From the NCBI RefSeq assembly GCF_024626475.1, contig NZ_JANKHH010000004.1:186001-250000 (forward strand): a DNA stretch of 64,000 nt, given 5' to 3'. The notes under the pieces are model-generated. The model saw only the letters and a list, made by a program, of their open reading frames with translations. It was not told where the DNA came from and searched no databases. Shown here piece by piece: positions 22,415 to 32,880 of the stretch. Position 1 is the first letter of the stretch. Each line of letters starts with the position of its first letter. This stretch comes from Parerythrobacter lacustris (GTDB lineage Bacteria > Pseudomonadota > Alphaproteobacteria > Sphingomonadales > Sphingomonadaceae). Made by a program: the position numbers and the translations under genes.

Positions 22415-23581
22415 CTAGGCATCTCCCGATAGCATGGTCGCAACGGCTTGAGCCGCAATCCCTTCATCCCGGCCGGTAAAACCCAGCCGTTCGGTCGTGG
22501 TCGCCTTGACGCTAACCTGTGACGGCGAAATTTCCAATATCTGTGCAATCCGCTCGACCATCGCCTCCCGATGCGGGCCGATCTTCGGCGCTTCGCAAAT
22601 GATCGTTATATCCACGTTGCCGACGCGATATCCAGCGGTCTTCGCCAATTGCCGGGCATGCGTCAGGAACTGGTCGGATGCTGCGCCCCTCCATCTCGGA
22701 TCGACTGGGGAGAAGTGCTGCCCGATGTCGCCGGCACCCACAGCACCGAGAATGGCATCGGTCAGCGCATGCAATGCGACGTCGGCATCGCTGTGGCCCA
22801 CAAGTCCACTGCTGTGATCGATCCGTATTCCGCCAAGCCACAGCTCTTCGCCTGCGCCAAGACGATGGACATCGAAACCGGTGCCGATCCGGACGGATGG
22901 CACTGTCACGGAAAAATCCTCTGCGAATGTCAGCTTGCGCAGCGCTTCGTCGCCCTCGACAAGGCGCACTTCGTGTCCCGCTGCCTGCGCGACTTGCGCA
23001 TCGTCGCCAGCTTCGCGCGTGATATCCCACGCGCGGTGGGCGGCAAGAATTTCGCCGAAGCGGAAGGCTTGCGGTGTCTGGACCCGGCGCAATTCTTCCC
23101 GCCGCGCCGTTCCAGCCATCAGTCCATCGCGCGCGACCGCGATGCTGTCGACCACCGGCAAAACCGGGATAGCGCCCGTCTCCCCATCGAGCGCCTCCAG
23201 CAATCGCTGGATCACTGCCGGGCGAAGCCCGGGTCGCGCCGCATCGTGAATCAGGACCCTGCCGGTTGGACAGCTCTCAAGTGCCTCGAGCCCCGCTAGC
23301 ACGGACTCGCGTCGACTCTCGCCGCCTTTGACCAGCGCAGCCATGGGAAAGGGCTGGGCAATCGCCTGGGCCATCTCGTCAGCGGGATCCGGAACCACCA
23401 CGATGATCCGCGCCGCGCCGCTCTCGCCAAATGCGGATAGCGAATGGGCAAGTACCGGCTTGCCTCGCCAGATCGCAAACTGCTTGGGCATCGGTTGTCC
23501 TGCACGCAGTCCCTGCCCTCCGGCGACAATGATCGCGTCAAACGGACTTCGAGTAGAGGAGGGGGGCGCACCATCGAGCAT
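22415..23581 (-). CDS. ispDF: Bifunctional IspD/IspF (MEP pathway)
   Basis: A 388-residue fusion: an N-terminal 4-diphosphocytidyl-2-C-methyl-D-erythritol synthase ([20 protein letters not shown], key loop AGGQGLR...PKQ, and VLIHDAARP) and a C-terminal 2-C-methyl-D-erythritol 2,4-cyclodiphosphate synthase ([11 protein letters not shown] with the D-x-H metal ligands, [19 protein letters not shown], key HSDADV). It makes two steps of non-mevalonate isoprenoid synthesis. The ATG at 23581 is taken; the frame stays open upstream to 24658 only as antisense of dusB. Fused ispDF is common in alphaproteobacteria. Confidence 0.95.
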   Translation of the reverse strand: MLDGAPPSSTRSPFDAIIVAGGQGLRAGQPMPKQFAIWRGKPVLAHSLSAFGESGAARIIVVVPDPADEMAQAIAQPFPMAALVKGGESRRESVLAGLEALESCPTGRVLIHDAARPGLRPAVIQRLLEALDGETGAIPVLPVVDSIAVARDGLMAGTARREELRRVQTPQAFRFGEILAAHRAWDITREAGDDAQVAQAAGHEVRLVEGDEALRKLTFAEDFSVTVPSVRIGTGFDVHRLGAGEELWLGGIRIDHSSGLVGHSDADVALHALTDAILGAVGAGDIGQHFSPVDPRWRGAASDQFLTHARQLAKTAGYRVGNVDITIICEAPKIGPHREAMVERIAQILEISPSQVSVKATTTERLGFTGRDEGIAAQAVATMLSGDA

Positions 23582-23656
23582 CGGGACGGGCGCTAGCGCC
23601 TTGCGCTGGTAGTCGCAATCCGATAAGCGCTGCCCAAATTTTAGGCACAGCCACCA

Positions 23657-24673
23657 ATGACCGATCTCCCCAAACCTCCGCCAGTAAATCCGATCGATAT
23701 CGGTCCGGTCCGCATCGCGACACCGGTCGTCCTCGCACCGATGACCGGCGTTACCGACAAGCCGTTTCGTACCCTTGTCCGGCGCTATGGATCGGGTCTC
23801 AACGTGACCGAAATGATCGCCAGCGAGGCCGCTATCCGCGAAACGCGTCAGAGCGTCCAGAAAGCCGAGTGGGACGCGATCGAGGAACCGGTTTCGATGC
23901 AGCTTGTGGGCTGCGACCCTGAGAGCATGGCCGAGGCCGCGAAACTGCAGCAGGGTAACGGGGCGGCGATCATCGATATCAACTTCGGTTGCCCGGTGCG
24001 CAAGGTTGTCGGGCAGCTCGCGGGTTCGGCGCTGATGCGCGAGGTGCCACTGGCGACGAAACTGATGGAAGCGACCGTCAATGCGGTGAACGTGCCGGTT
24101 ACGGTCAAGATGCGCATGGGCTGGGATCATGACAGCCTCAATGCCCCGGAGCTCGCCCGGATTGCCGAGGATCTCGGGGTCAAGATGATTACGGTTCACG
24201 GCCGCACGCGCAACCAGATGTATAAGGGCCATGCCGACTGGACTTTCATCCGCAGGGTCAAAAAAGCCGTTTCGATCCCGGTCATCGTCAATGGCGATAT
24301 CTGTACGATCGACGATGCGGCGAAAGCGCTGGATCATTCGGGTGCGGACGGATTGATGATCGGCCGGGGCGCCTATGGCAGGCCGTGGCTGCTGGGGCAG
24401 GTAATGCACTGGTGGCGGACGGGCGAGACCCTCCAGACTCCTGGCTTCCGCGAACAATATTCCGTCCTCGTCGAACATTACCGCGCCATGCTCGATCATT
24501 ATGGCAAGCAGGTCGGCACGAAGATCGCGCGCAAACATCTGGGTTGGTACACCAAGGGCATGCATGGTTCGGCCGAGTTCCGCAATTTCGTCAATTTCAT
24601 CGACGACCCGGATCAGGTGCTCGGTGAAATCGAGCGGTTTTATGAGCCATTCGTACACCGCAGGGCGGCATGA
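23657..24673 (+). CDS. dusB: tRNA-dihydrouridine synthase DusB (NifR3)
   Basis: A 338-residue flavoprotein that reduces uridines in the tRNA D-loop. Family motifs: [13 protein letters not shown], the catalytic-Cys block [19 protein letters not shown] and [16 protein letters not shown] (key HGRTR). It is the first gene of the dusB-ntrB-ntrC-ntrY-ntrX-hfq-hflX run, as in other alphaproteobacteria. It overlaps ntrB by 4 bases (ATGA). The divergent partner is ispDF. Confidence 0.95.
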   Translation: MTDLPKPPPVNPIDIGPVRIATPVVLAPMTGVTDKPFRTLVRRYGSGLNVTEMIASEAAIRETRQSVQKAEWDAIEEPVSMQLVGCDPESMAEAAKLQQGNGAAIIDINFGCPVRKVVGQLAGSALMREVPLATKLMEATVNAVNVPVTVKMRMGWDHDSLNAPELARIAEDLGVKMITVHGRTRNQMYKGHADWTFIRRVKKAVSIPVIVNGDICTIDDAAKALDHSGADGLMIGRGAYGRPWLLGQVMHWWRTGETLQTPGFREQYSVLVEHYRAMLDHYGKQVGTKIARKHLGWYTKGMHGSAEFRNFVNFIDDPDQVLGEIERFYEPFVHRRAA

Positions 24674-25755
24674 CCTTGTCCGCCAAAGCGCCCGATCCCC
24701 GAGCGCAAATCTCGGGTCTTGTTTTCGCGCTTATCGTGCTCGACCCTCATTTCGTAGTGGTCGAGGCCAATCCCGCGGCGGAGGATCTGCTGGGGCAGAG
24801 TGCAAAGCGGCTCGTCGGAATGGTTTTATCGGACTTGCTCGACCTGCGCGGCAGCGGGGTCGAAAATCGTCTCGATCGAGAGAATGCCCAGCTTATCGCG
24901 CGGGGAGTGATGATCGGTATCGCCGGGCATGAGCGAAGGGTGAACCTCACGGTCAGCCCGCTGTCGACCCATCTCGGGTGGCGCGTGCTGACGTTGACCG
25001 ACGCCGGGCAAGAAGACATGGCAGCGAACAGCGGGCCGGACGTATCGCTGAAGGCCCCTTCGATCCTCGCCCATGAAATCAAGAATCCGCTCGCGGCCAT
25101 TCGCGGCGCAGGACAATTGCTTGCCCGCAAGCTCGAGCAAGGCGATCGGGCGCTGACCGACGTCATTTCCGAAGAGGTTGACAGAATCGCCCGCTTGATC
25201 GACCGGATGCAGGAACTGGGAAGCAATACCCAGGAACCGGTCGGTCCGGTCAACCTTCACGAGTCGATACGGAAGGCCATAGCGACATCACGCGCCCGGC
25301 CGGGTACAATGGTCGAATTCGTTGAGGAGTTCGATCCGTCCCTGCCGCCGGTGCTTGCCAACCGCGACTTGCTTGAGCAGGTTCTGATCAACCTCATCGT
25401 GAATGCCATTGACGCTTGCAGCGATCGCGACGAGCCGAGGATTTCCATCCGGACGCGGTTCGTTAGCGGCCTTGCCGCCAACGTGCTCCGATTCGGCACG
25501 GCGGTTCGCCTGCCCATCGAGGTCTCGGTGGCGGACAATGGTCCCGGCCTCGATCCCTCGCTGGCAGAGCACATCTTCGAGCCCTTCGTTACCAGCAAGA
25601 GGAACGGGCAGGGCCTCGGTTTACCGCTGGTGAAAAAGATGGTCGGTGACATGGGGGGAAGGGTGAGCCATCGGCGCGACCCGAAGGCGGGCCTTACTAT
25701 ATTCAAGATCCATCTTGCGCTTTCGGACCGGCCGCCGGAGACTGCGAATGGCTAA
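24670..25755 (+). CDS. ntrB: Nitrogen regulation sensor histidine kinase NtrB
   Basis: A 361-residue soluble sensor kinase. It has a PAS domain (about residues 12-115), the H-box [16 protein letters not shown] with phosphorylated His at 135, and ATPase boxes ([32 protein letters not shown]). It phosphorylates NtrC under nitrogen limitation, normally under control of PII. It overlaps both neighbours (dusB by 4, ntrC by 8 bases). Confidence 0.95.
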   Translation: MTLSAKAPDPRAQISGLVFALIVLDPHFVVVEANPAAEDLLGQSAKRLVGMVLSDLLDLRGSGVENRLDRENAQLIARGVMIGIAGHERRVNLTVSPLSTHLGWRVLTLTDAGQEDMAANSGPDVSLKAPSILAHEIKNPLAAIRGAGQLLARKLEQGDRALTDVISEEVDRIARLIDRMQELGSNTQEPVGPVNLHESIRKAIATSRARPGTMVEFVEEFDPSLPPVLANRDLLEQVLINLIVNAIDACSDRDEPRISIRTRFVSGLAANVLRFGTAVRLPIEVSVADNGPGLDPSLAEHIFEPFVTSKRNGQGLGLPLVKKMVGDMGGRVSHRRDPKAGLTIFKIHLALSDRPPETANG

Positions 25756-27160
25756 AGCAATCCTGCTCGTCGAGGACGACCAGGCCATCGCCAAGGTGGT
25801 CAGTACTGCGCTTGAGGCCGAAGGATTCGAGGTCACGAGGTGTGCAAGCATAGCAGACCGTGATCGGGAGCTGGGTGCCGGATCGTTCTCGGCCATGCTG
25901 ACTGACGTGATGCTCGACGACGGTGACGGCATTCAAAGCCTGCCCCGCGTCCAAAAGGCATGGCCCGAGATGCCGGTAATTGTACTGTCGGCGCAAAATA
26001 CGCTCGACACTGCGGTGCGCGCGACCGAGACGGGCGCGTTCGAATATTTTCCCAAGCCGTTCGACCTCGACGAGCTTATCCAGGCGGTTCACCAGGCTGT
26101 CGGCGCGACTACGAAGGCCGAGCCTGAAGATAGCGATGCTGGCGACGGGCTCCCGTTGGTAGGTCGCAGCCCGGCGATGCAAGTCGTCTATCGCATGATT
26201 ACCCGGGTCCTGCGCAACGACCTCACCGTGCTCGTGCTCGGCGAATCGGGCACCGGCAAGGAGTTGGTGGCGGAAGCGATCCACCAGTTGGGGCACCGGA
26301 AATCCGGCCCCTTCGTGCCCGTCAATGCGGCGGCAATTCCGGGCGACCTGATCGAGAGCGAGCTGTTCGGGCACGAGCGAGGTGCCTTTACCGGCGCGGT
26401 GTCGCAAGCCATCGGCAAGTTCGAACAGGCGAATGGCGGCACCCTGTTTCTCGACGAGATCGGTGACATGCCTCTCGATGCGCAGACCCGTCTCCTCCGG
26501 GCGCTCCAGTCTGGGCGGATCCGGCGCGTCGGCGGAAGGCAAGAAATTGCCATCGATGTGCGGATCATTGCCGCGACCAATCGGGACCTCAATCCAATGA
26601 TTGCGGCGGGTTCGTTCCGTGAGGATCTGTTCTATCGGCTGAATGTCGTACCGATCCAGATGCCGCCACTGCGCGAGCGGAGCGAAGATATAGCCGCCTT
26701 GGCACGGCACTTCCTGAAGCTTGCCGCTGCCGAAGGCCTGCCGGCACGCCAATTGTCGGATGAGGCGATTGCCGTTCTGTCGCGGCAGCAGTGGCGCGGC
26801 AACGTCCGCGAGCTGCGCAATGCGGTCTATCGTTTGGCGTTGCTTGCGCGCGATGATGTGATCGATGAATCGGCGGTTGCCGATATCATCGAACAGCCCC
26901 TCACCGAGGTGCCGCTGGTCGGCGGCGGCAGTTTCGGTGCGGCGCTTTCCAACTGGCTAGCGGATACCAGCCCGTGCAGGGGCACGGTCTATCACCGGGC
27001 GCTCCATGCCTTCGAGCGGCCCTTGTTCGAATGGGCGCTGGAGGAGACCGGGGGAAACCAGCTGCGCGCTGCTGCTTTGCTGGGGATCAACCGCAACACC
27101 TTGAGAAAGAAGCTGGACGACCTTTCGATCGAGCCCGAGGAATACTCCTCGAGACGCTAA
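25748..27160 (+). CDS. ntrC: Nitrogen regulation sigma-54 activator NtrC
   Basis: A 470-residue response regulator: receiver domain with Asp53, AAA+ domain with Walker A GESGTGKE, the sigma-54 contact loop GAFTGA at about residue 212, and Walker B GGTLFLDEIGD. A Fis-type DNA-binding helix pair ends it (LRAAALLGINRNTLRKKL). The start at 25748 ([11 protein letters not shown]) overlaps the ntrB stop. The intact GAFTGA loop shows that it can activate sigma-54 promoters, unlike the NtrX encoded downstream. Confidence 0.96.
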   Translation: MAKAILLVEDDQAIAKVVSTALEAEGFEVTRCASIADRDRELGAGSFSAMLTDVMLDDGDGIQSLPRVQKAWPEMPVIVLSAQNTLDTAVRATETGAFEYFPKPFDLDELIQAVHQAVGATTKAEPEDSDAGDGLPLVGRSPAMQVVYRMITRVLRNDLTVLVLGESGTGKELVAEAIHQLGHRKSGPFVPVNAAAIPGDLIESELFGHERGAFTGAVSQAIGKFEQANGGTLFLDEIGDMPLDAQTRLLRALQSGRIRRVGGRQEIAIDVRIIAATNRDLNPMIAAGSFREDLFYRLNVVPIQMPPLRERSEDIAALARHFLKLAAAEGLPARQLSDEAIAVLSRQQWRGNVRELRNAVYRLALLARDDVIDESAVADIIEQPLTEVPLVGGGSFGAALSNWLADTSPCRGTVYHRALHAFERPLFEWALEETGGNQLRAAALLGINRNTLRKKLDDLSIEPEEYSSRR

Positions 27161-27192
27161 ATTCTGGCTGCTGCGAGGCGAGCTTGTCGCAC

Positions 27193-27237
27193 CCCAAAGC
27201 GATTTGGGCTTGCAAAAATACAACACTGGCGTTGTAT
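27193..27237 (+). repeat. Two inverted repeats in the ntrC-ntrY gap, one reaching the ntrY start
   Basis: CCCAAA-GCGA-TTTGGG (27193-27208) is followed by a perfect 7-bp inverted repeat ATACAAC / GTTGTAT (27218-27237) with a 6-base loop. The second overlaps the ATG at 27236. It could be an operator or a hairpin hiding the start; no T-run follows, so it is not a typical terminator. Confidence 0.4.
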
Positions 27238-29470
27238 GTGGGCAACGATGGCCGAGGGCGCAGCTTCCTTTACTCGCAAGAGTCCCCGCTGGTGGCGACA
27301 ATTCAACATCGCCGCACGGCGAGCGAATGTGTTCCTCTGGCTGGAGATTTTCGCGGCGATGGCGGTCGCGACGATGATCTTTGCAACCTGGTATGTGTTC
27401 ACCAACGCACCACCGGGAGGGCAGCTCCTTCCGTCCGCACAGGTCGCGACCTTGCTCATCGCGACGCTCATTCCATCGCTCGCGCTGATCGTGCTGTTCG
27501 GACGTCGGATGGCCCTGCGTCGGGCAGCCGGGAGCACGGCGCGGCTTCACGTCAGGTTGGTGTTTTTCTTTTCGATGGTAGCGGCCGTGCCGACCCTGCT
27601 GGTGGCCGGTTTTGCAGCATTCCTGTTCCAGTCGGGGGTCGATTTCTGGTTCTCTGACAACTCGCGCGGGCTGATGCGCAATGCGAACGACATGGCGCGC
27701 GAGTATTATGTCGACAACCAGGTGCAGGTCTCTGACGAATCCGTGGCGATGGCGGGCGATCTCCGCTATTATTTCCAGAACAGCCAGCAGACTTCCTTCA
27801 CCGATCGCGCTTTCGTCGAATTCGTCAGCTATCAGATGAGTGGACGCAAGATCAACGAATCGGCGATCCTGCAGGAAGTGGACGATGGTTCGCTGCGCAC
27901 AATGGCCACTTACGACATCTCTGAGGCGAGCGAGCCCGGGGTGTTCGGATCGAAGGTGATCGCCCGGTTGAAAGCTGGCGAGCGAACGGTCGTCGAAGCG
28001 AATGATGCGCGCATCGAGTCTCTCGTGCCGATCGACAAGAGCGCCGGAATTTATCTCTACAACGTGCGCAATCTGGAAGTACGCGGCTTCGAATCCTGGC
28101 AGCGGGCGAAATCTATCGCTGCCGCGTATGAAGTCCTGACCAGCCGCGCGCGAGCGCTGCAACTCCGCTTCAATCTGGCATTGTATTTCGTGGCGCTGGC
28201 GCTTGTCGGGCTGGCAGTCTGGTTCGCCTTGCGGTTCGCCGATCGGCAGGTTCAGCCGCTGACCGACCTGGTGGTCGCCGCAGGCAAGGTCGGAGCCGGG
28301 AATTTTGCCTTGCGCATCGAGGGCCGCACCGGACCCGACGAGATCGGCCTGCTCAACCGCGCATTCAATCGCATGACTGCCCAGATCGAGAAGCAGACGG
28401 ATGCATTGGTCGGTGCGAATGCACAGCTCGATCAGCGGCGCGCCTTCATGGAGGCGCTGCTCGAGTCAGTTACGGCAGGCATTATTTCGCTCGACAAGGA
28501 TGGTCTCGTCCAATTGATGAACTCGTCGGCACAGCACCTTCTGCTTGGCTCCCACAGGGTCGCTCCGGTTCACGAGAAGATCGCAGAGGTTGCACCGCAA
28601 ATCGCGGCCCTGCTCGAGGCGGGAATGCCAAGTGGCGTCGTGTCGCACACCAAGGACGGAGAACTCCTGACGCTGGCGGTCAAGATTACCGAAACAGCCG
28701 ACGGGAAGGTGATCACTTTCGAAGACATCACCCGACAGTTGCTGGACCAGCGGCAGGCCGCATGGTCCGATGTCGCACGCCGCATCGCGCATGAGATCAA
28801 GAACCCTCTGACACCGATTCAGCTGGCAACCGAACGGCTCAAGCGGCGCTATCGCAAGCTGATCGAGGTTGATGGCGAACTGTTCGACGATCTGACCGAC
28901 ACGATTGTGCGGCAGGTCGGTGACCTGCGCAAGATGGTTGATGAATTCTCATCCTTCGCCCGCTTGCCGAAGCCGGTGTTCCGGATGGAAGACGGTCTCG
29001 ACCTGGTTCGACAAGCCCTGTTTCTGCAGGAGGTCGCACATCCCCAGATCGACTTCGGGCTGACTAGTGAAATCGATGGTGACGCGATGCTAAATTGCGA
29101 TCGCCATCAGGTCGGTCAGGCGTTGACCAACGTTCTGAAAAATGCGGTCGAGGCGGTCGAAGCCAAGGCGGCGGGTTCCGAACCAGACTATCGTGGGCGT
29201 GTCACTGTGCAGTTGTACGCTGAACACGATTTCCTTCGCGTGGTGATCGAGGACAATGGCGTCGGCCTGCCGCAGGACCGCGAACGCATCGCAGAACCCT
29301 ATGTTACCACCCGTGAAAAGGGGACGGGACTCGGCCTCGCGATCGTTAACAAGATCGTCGAGGAGCACGGAGGGGAAATGGCCTTCGCCAACGCGGTTGA
29401 GGGTGGCACTAGAGTATCGCTGCGCTTCGCACGTGATCCGTCCGCCGGACTCCAGGAAAACAGGAAGTGA
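27236..29470 (+). CDS. ntrY: Membrane sensor histidine kinase NtrY
   Basis: A 744-residue kinase with four hydrophobic segments in the first 330 residues, with an extracytoplasmic loop after about residue 140. HAMP (VQPLTDLVVAAGKVGAGNF), PAS (FMEALLESVTAGIISLD, in part) and kinase domains follow, with H-box [14 protein letters not shown] near residue 518 and ATPase motifs VIEDNGVGLP and GTGLGLAIVNK. It pairs with NtrX. The start is ambiguous: ATG at 27236 lies in a hairpin, while the in-frame ATG at 27248 follows GTGGG. Confidence 0.94.
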   Translation: MWATMAEGAASFTRKSPRWWRQFNIAARRANVFLWLEIFAAMAVATMIFATWYVFTNAPPGGQLLPSAQVATLLIATLIPSLALIVLFGRRMALRRAAGSTARLHVRLVFFFSMVAAVPTLLVAGFAAFLFQSGVDFWFSDNSRGLMRNANDMAREYYVDNQVQVSDESVAMAGDLRYYFQNSQQTSFTDRAFVEFVSYQMSGRKINESAILQEVDDGSLRTMATYDISEASEPGVFGSKVIARLKAGERTVVEANDARIESLVPIDKSAGIYLYNVRNLEVRGFESWQRAKSIAAAYEVLTSRARALQLRFNLALYFVALALVGLAVWFALRFADRQVQPLTDLVVAAGKVGAGNFALRIEGRTGPDEIGLLNRAFNRMTAQIEKQTDALVGANAQLDQRRAFMEALLESVTAGIISLDKDGLVQLMNSSAQHLLLGSHRVAPVHEKIAEVAPQIAALLEAGMPSGVVSHTKDGELLTLAVKITETADGKVITFEDITRQLLDQRQAAWSDVARRIAHEIKNPLTPIQLATERLKRRYRKLIEVDGELFDDLTDTIVRQVGDLRKMVDEFSSFARLPKPVFRMEDGLDLVRQALFLQEVAHPQIDFGLTSEIDGDAMLNCDRHQVGQALTNVLKNAVEAVEAKAAGSEPDYRGRVTVQLYAEHDFLRVVIEDNGVGLPQDRERIAEPYVTTREKGTGLGLAIVNKIVEEHGGEMAFANAVEGGTRVSLRFARDPSAGLQENRK

Positions 29471-29492
29471 CTATGGAAATCGGAGCGCGCGC

Positions 29493-30875
29493 ATGGCCCT
29501 AGATATTCTGGTGGTAGACGACGAGCGCGATATTCGCGAACTCGTATCGGGAGTTTTGTCCGACGAGGGCTACGACTGCCGAACTGCCGGCGACAGCTCT
29601 TCCGCGCTTGCCGCGATCGACGAACGGCGGCCGAGCCTGGTCCTGCTGGATGTCTGGCTGCACGGGAGTCCGATGGACGGGCTCGAAGTGCTCGATGCGA
29701 TCAAGCAGCGCGAGCCGGAATTGCCGGTCATCATCTTCTCGGGCCACGGGAATATCGACACAGCGGTCTCCGCCGTGAGCCGAGGCGCGATGGATTTCAT
29801 CGAGAAGCCATTTGAGGCCTCGCGTCTGTTGCTTCTGGTCGAACGCGCCACCGAGACCGAGCGCCTGCGGCGTGAAAACACCCGGCTGCGTCAGGGATTT
29901 TCGAGCGGCGAAGAGTTCACAGGCAACTCTACTGCGATCAACCAGGTCCGGGCGACGCTCAAGCGGGTGGCAGGAACGGGTAGCAGGGTGCTCATCAGCG
30001 GTCCTGCGGGCGCCGGCAAGGAAGTAGCCGCACGCCTGCTGCACAGTTGGAGTACACGGGCTGACAACGCCTTCGTCATCGTCAATTCGGCACGCATCAC
30101 GCCGGAACGCTTCGAGCAGGAATTGTTCGGTGAAGAAGCCAAGGGCAAGCTGGTGCGACAGGGGCTCCTCGAGGTTGCAGATGGTGGAACGTTATATCTG
30201 GACGAGATCGCGGATATGCCGCTCTCGACCCAGGCAAGAATCCTGCGCGTCCTGACCGAGCAGAGCTTCGTGCGCGTAGGCGGAAGCCGCCAGATCCGTG
30301 TGGATGTTCGTGTGGTTTCTTCGACTGCGCGCGATCTCGAGAAGGAAATGGAAGAGAAGCGGTTCCGCGAGGATCTGTTCTACCGGCTCAACGTGGTGCC
30401 TGTTTCGGTGCCGTCGCTGGCAGAGCGCCGGGACGATATTCCGGCGCTGGCCGAACATTTCTTCACCCGCTATTCCGCCGAGCAAGGCATCCCGGCTCCG
30501 GAAATCTGCGAAGAAGCCATGGCCGCGCTTCAGGCCTATGATTGGCCGGGCAATGTCCGCCAGCTACGCAATGTGGTCGAGCGAACGATCATCCTTACCC
30601 CCCGTGACGAAATCGGGACGATCGAGGCGAGCATGCTGCCGAGCGAGGTTACAGGGGGCAGGCTGGGTGGTGGCGGGGGAATTTCTGCCTTGATGGGCGT
30701 CCCGCTGCGCGAAGCCCGCGAGAGCTTCGAGCGGGAGTATCTCAGTATCCAGATCCGCCGTTTCTCGGGCAACATCTCCAAAACTGCCGGTTTTATCGGG
30801 ATGGAACGCTCCGCGCTTCACCGGAAGCTCAAACTCCTGGGGATGGGCGAACGGAGAGAGAGCGAGGACGACTAA
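29493..30875 (+). CDS. ntrX: Response regulator NtrX, lacking the GAFTGA loop
   Basis: A 460-residue NtrC-family regulator: receiver with Asp53 (VLLDVWLHG), AAA+ domain with Walker A GPAGAGKE and Walker B GGTLYLDEIADM, and a Fis-type C-terminus (ISKTAGFIGMERSALHRKL). Where NtrC proteins have HERGAFTGA, this one reads GEEAKGKLVRQG, so the sigma-54 contact loop is missing; this is known for alphaproteobacterial NtrX, which regulates by other means. The start at 29493 (MALDILVVDD) follows the ntrY stop by 22 bases. Confidence 0.95.
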   Translation: MALDILVVDDERDIRELVSGVLSDEGYDCRTAGDSSSALAAIDERRPSLVLLDVWLHGSPMDGLEVLDAIKQREPELPVIIFSGHGNIDTAVSAVSRGAMDFIEKPFEASRLLLLVERATETERLRRENTRLRQGFSSGEEFTGNSTAINQVRATLKRVAGTGSRVLISGPAGAGKEVAARLLHSWSTRADNAFVIVNSARITPERFEQELFGEEAKGKLVRQGLLEVADGGTLYLDEIADMPLSTQARILRVLTEQSFVRVGGSRQIRVDVRVVSSTARDLEKEMEEKRFREDLFYRLNVVPVSVPSLAERRDDIPALAEHFFTRYSAEQGIPAPEICEEAMAALQAYDWPGNVRQLRNVVERTIILTPRDEIGTIEASMLPSEVTGGRLGGGGGISALMGVPLREARESFEREYLSIQIRRFSGNISKTAGFIGMERSALHRKLKLLGMGERRESEDD

Positions 30876-31021
30876 GCGCGGCAATCTTGTGACAAACCGA
30901 AATTGCGGTTGTAAATTCCAACAGCAGCCCCATAATTTCTGGTGACTCGGCGCAACTCTCTCTCGGATGCGCCAGATTGCGGAGTCCCAACGGGCGACCG
31001 CCAATAATGGAGCAAAAAGCA

Positions 31022-31564
31022 ATGTCCGAAGGACGTACGCTGTCGGCGCGGCCGGTGGCCAAAAAACCGGAAAAGACCAAAGAAGCCCCGAAGACCGGCA
31101 ACTTGCAGGATGCATTTCTCAATGCGCTCCGCAAGGATAAGGCACCCGTGACGATGTTTCTGGTCAAGGGTGTCAAGCTGCAGGGGATCATCACCTGGTT
31201 CGATAACTTCTCGATCCTGCTCCGCCGCGATGGGCAATCGCAGCTGGTCTACAAGCATGCGATCAGCACGATCATGCCGAGTTCACCAATGGATTCCGGT
31301 CTTTTTCCCAGCCAGGACGCCAATCGGAAGCAGCGCCTGCTGCAGGATGTGTTTCTCGGGAGCGTCCGCGATTCCGATGCCCAGGTGACGATGTTTCTCG
31401 TCAACGGCGTAATGTTGCAGGGCGGGATCGCCGCCTATGATCTCTTCTGCATGCTGCTTGAGCGCGAAGGCTATGTGCAGCTGGTCTACAAGCATGCCGT
31501 ATCGACGATCCAGCCGGTGACGCCGATCGACCTTTCGGGCGATTGGGAAGGCGAAGACGACTGA
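31022..31564 (+). CDS. hfq: RNA chaperone Hfq with two tandem Sm domains
   Basis: A 180-residue protein with two Hfq repeats in one chain. Repeat 1 (about residues 26-88) reads [13 protein letters not shown]...[19 protein letters not shown]...[11 protein letters not shown]; repeat 2 (about 99-165) reads [14 protein letters not shown]...[19 protein letters not shown]...[10 protein letters not shown]. Both retain the YKHA(I/V)S Sm2 motif. Ordinary Hfq has about 80 residues and forms a hexamer; this form may assemble as a trimer of double domains (inference). Start 31022 is preferred because GGAG lies 9 bases before it. It precedes hflX, the usual neighbour. Confidence 0.92.
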   Translation: MSEGRTLSARPVAKKPEKTKEAPKTGNLQDAFLNALRKDKAPVTMFLVKGVKLQGIITWFDNFSILLRRDGQSQLVYKHAISTIMPSSPMDSGLFPSQDANRKQRLLQDVFLGSVRDSDAQVTMFLVNGVMLQGGIAAYDLFCMLLEREGYVQLVYKHAVSTIQPVTPIDLSGDWEGEDD

Positions 31565-32880
31565 CCTTCGATGATCACCTGATGGGCGAGGTCTCGCGCG
31601 GTGCGCGGGCCCTTGTCGTGTGTCCCGATATTCGCAAGCAGACTTACGCGCTCGACGCCGAGGAACGGCTTGAGGAGGCGAGAGGGCTCGCTCTTGCTAT
31701 CGGGATCGAGATTACCCACAGCCTGATCGTTCCGGTCCGCGCTGTCCGCCCCAACACGCTGTTCGGTTCGGGGCAAGTCGCCAATCTCGGCACGTTGTGC
31801 GAGCAGAACGAAGCGGAACTGGTCATCGTTGATGGAGCCCTTTCGGCGATCCAGCAGCGCAATCTCGAGGAAGAGCTCAAGCGCAAGGTGATCGATCGGA
31901 CCGGGCTGATCCTCGAAATCTTCGGTGAACGGGCAGCGACAGCGGAAGGGCGCTTGCAGGTCGAGCTCGCCCACCTCGAATACCAGCAGAGCCGGTTGGT
32001 GCGCAGCTGGACCCACCTCGAACGGCAGCGCGGCGGCTTCGGGTTCCTTGGCGGACCGGGCGAAACCCAGATCGAAGCCGACCGACGCATGATCCGGCAA
32101 CGAATGGGCAAGCTCCGCCGCGAGCTCGAGCAGGTACGCAAGACCCGTTCGCTTCACCGCCAGAGGCGAGGCAGGGCACCATGGCCAGTCATCGCGCTCG
32201 TTGGCTACACCAACGCTGGAAAGTCGACGCTGTTCAACCGCTTGACCGGGGCGGACGTGATGGCGGAAGACCTTCTCTTCGCCACGCTCGATCCGACCAT
32301 GCGCGCCGTTCGGTTGCCAGGGGTCGAAAAGGCGATCCTCTCCGACACGGTCGGGTTTATCTCCGATCTGCCGACGCAGCTGGTAGCAGCTTTCCGCGCG
32401 ACTTTGGAAGAAGTGACCGGCGCGGATATCATCATCCATGTCCGTGATATCGCCAATCCGTCAGCCCAGGCGCAAAAGCAACAGGTGCTTGCCGTTCTTG
32501 CCGACCTTGGCGTGATCGACCCAGTCGACGGGTCGAGCAAGATTGCGATCGTCGAAGCCTGGAACAAAGTCGACCTGCTCGACGAGGATGACTTTCAGGC
32601 GGTACGGAATCTCGCATCATCAAATGACGAGTGGGTGCCCATTTCGGCTTGGACTGGGACGGGTGTTGACAGCCTGCTGGAGCGGATTGATGAAATTCTA
32701 ACCGAGGGGGCAACCGTTCACGAACTTGTGGTCCCGGCGGGCGAGGGCCATCGCATCGCCTGGCTTCATTCGCATGGGCGGGTGCTGTCGGAAACGGAGG
32801 AAGCGGGGGAAGGGCCACCGGCGACCCGGATGCGCGTCAGTCTCACTCCCAAGCAATTGGGTCAGTATCGATCGCTCTGA
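31543..32880 (+). CDS. hflX: Ribosome-associated GTPase HflX
   Basis: A 445-residue GTPase that binds the large ribosomal subunit and rescues stalled ribosomes. The N-terminal HflX domain has [12 protein letters not shown] and the Gly-rich [19 protein letters not shown] (shown in part as [11 protein letters not shown]). The G domain has [24 protein letters not shown] and a W-N-K-x-D motif (AWNKVDLL). The start is unclear: TTG at 31543 overlaps the hfq end and ATG at 31582 has no ribosome site. The last 19 bases overlap the convergent mazG. Confidence 0.94.
   Translation: MGRRRRLTFDDHLMGEVSRGARALVVCPDIRKQTYALDAEERLEEARGLALAIGIEITHSLIVPVRAVRPNTLFGSGQVANLGTLCEQNEAELVIVDGALSAIQQRNLEEELKRKVIDRTGLILEIFGERAATAEGRLQVELAHLEYQQSRLVRSWTHLERQRGGFGFLGGPGETQIEADRRMIRQRMGKLRRELEQVRKTRSLHRQRRGRAPWPVIALVGYTNAGKSTLFNRLTGADVMAEDLLFATLDPTMRAVRLPGVEKAILSDTVGFISDLPTQLVAAFRATLEEVTGADIIIHVRDIANPSAQAQKQQVLAVLADLGVIDPVDGSSKIAIVEAWNKVDLLDEDDFQAVRNLASSNDEWVPISAWTGTGVDSLLERIDEILTEGATVHELVVPAGEGHRIAWLHSHGRVLSETEEAGEGPPATRMRVSLTPKQLGQYRSL

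Noticed and set aside
23582-24658. N-terminal extension of the ispDF frame
   Set aside because: The extra part is antisense of dusB, and ispDF already has a complete cytidylyltransferase domain from 23581.
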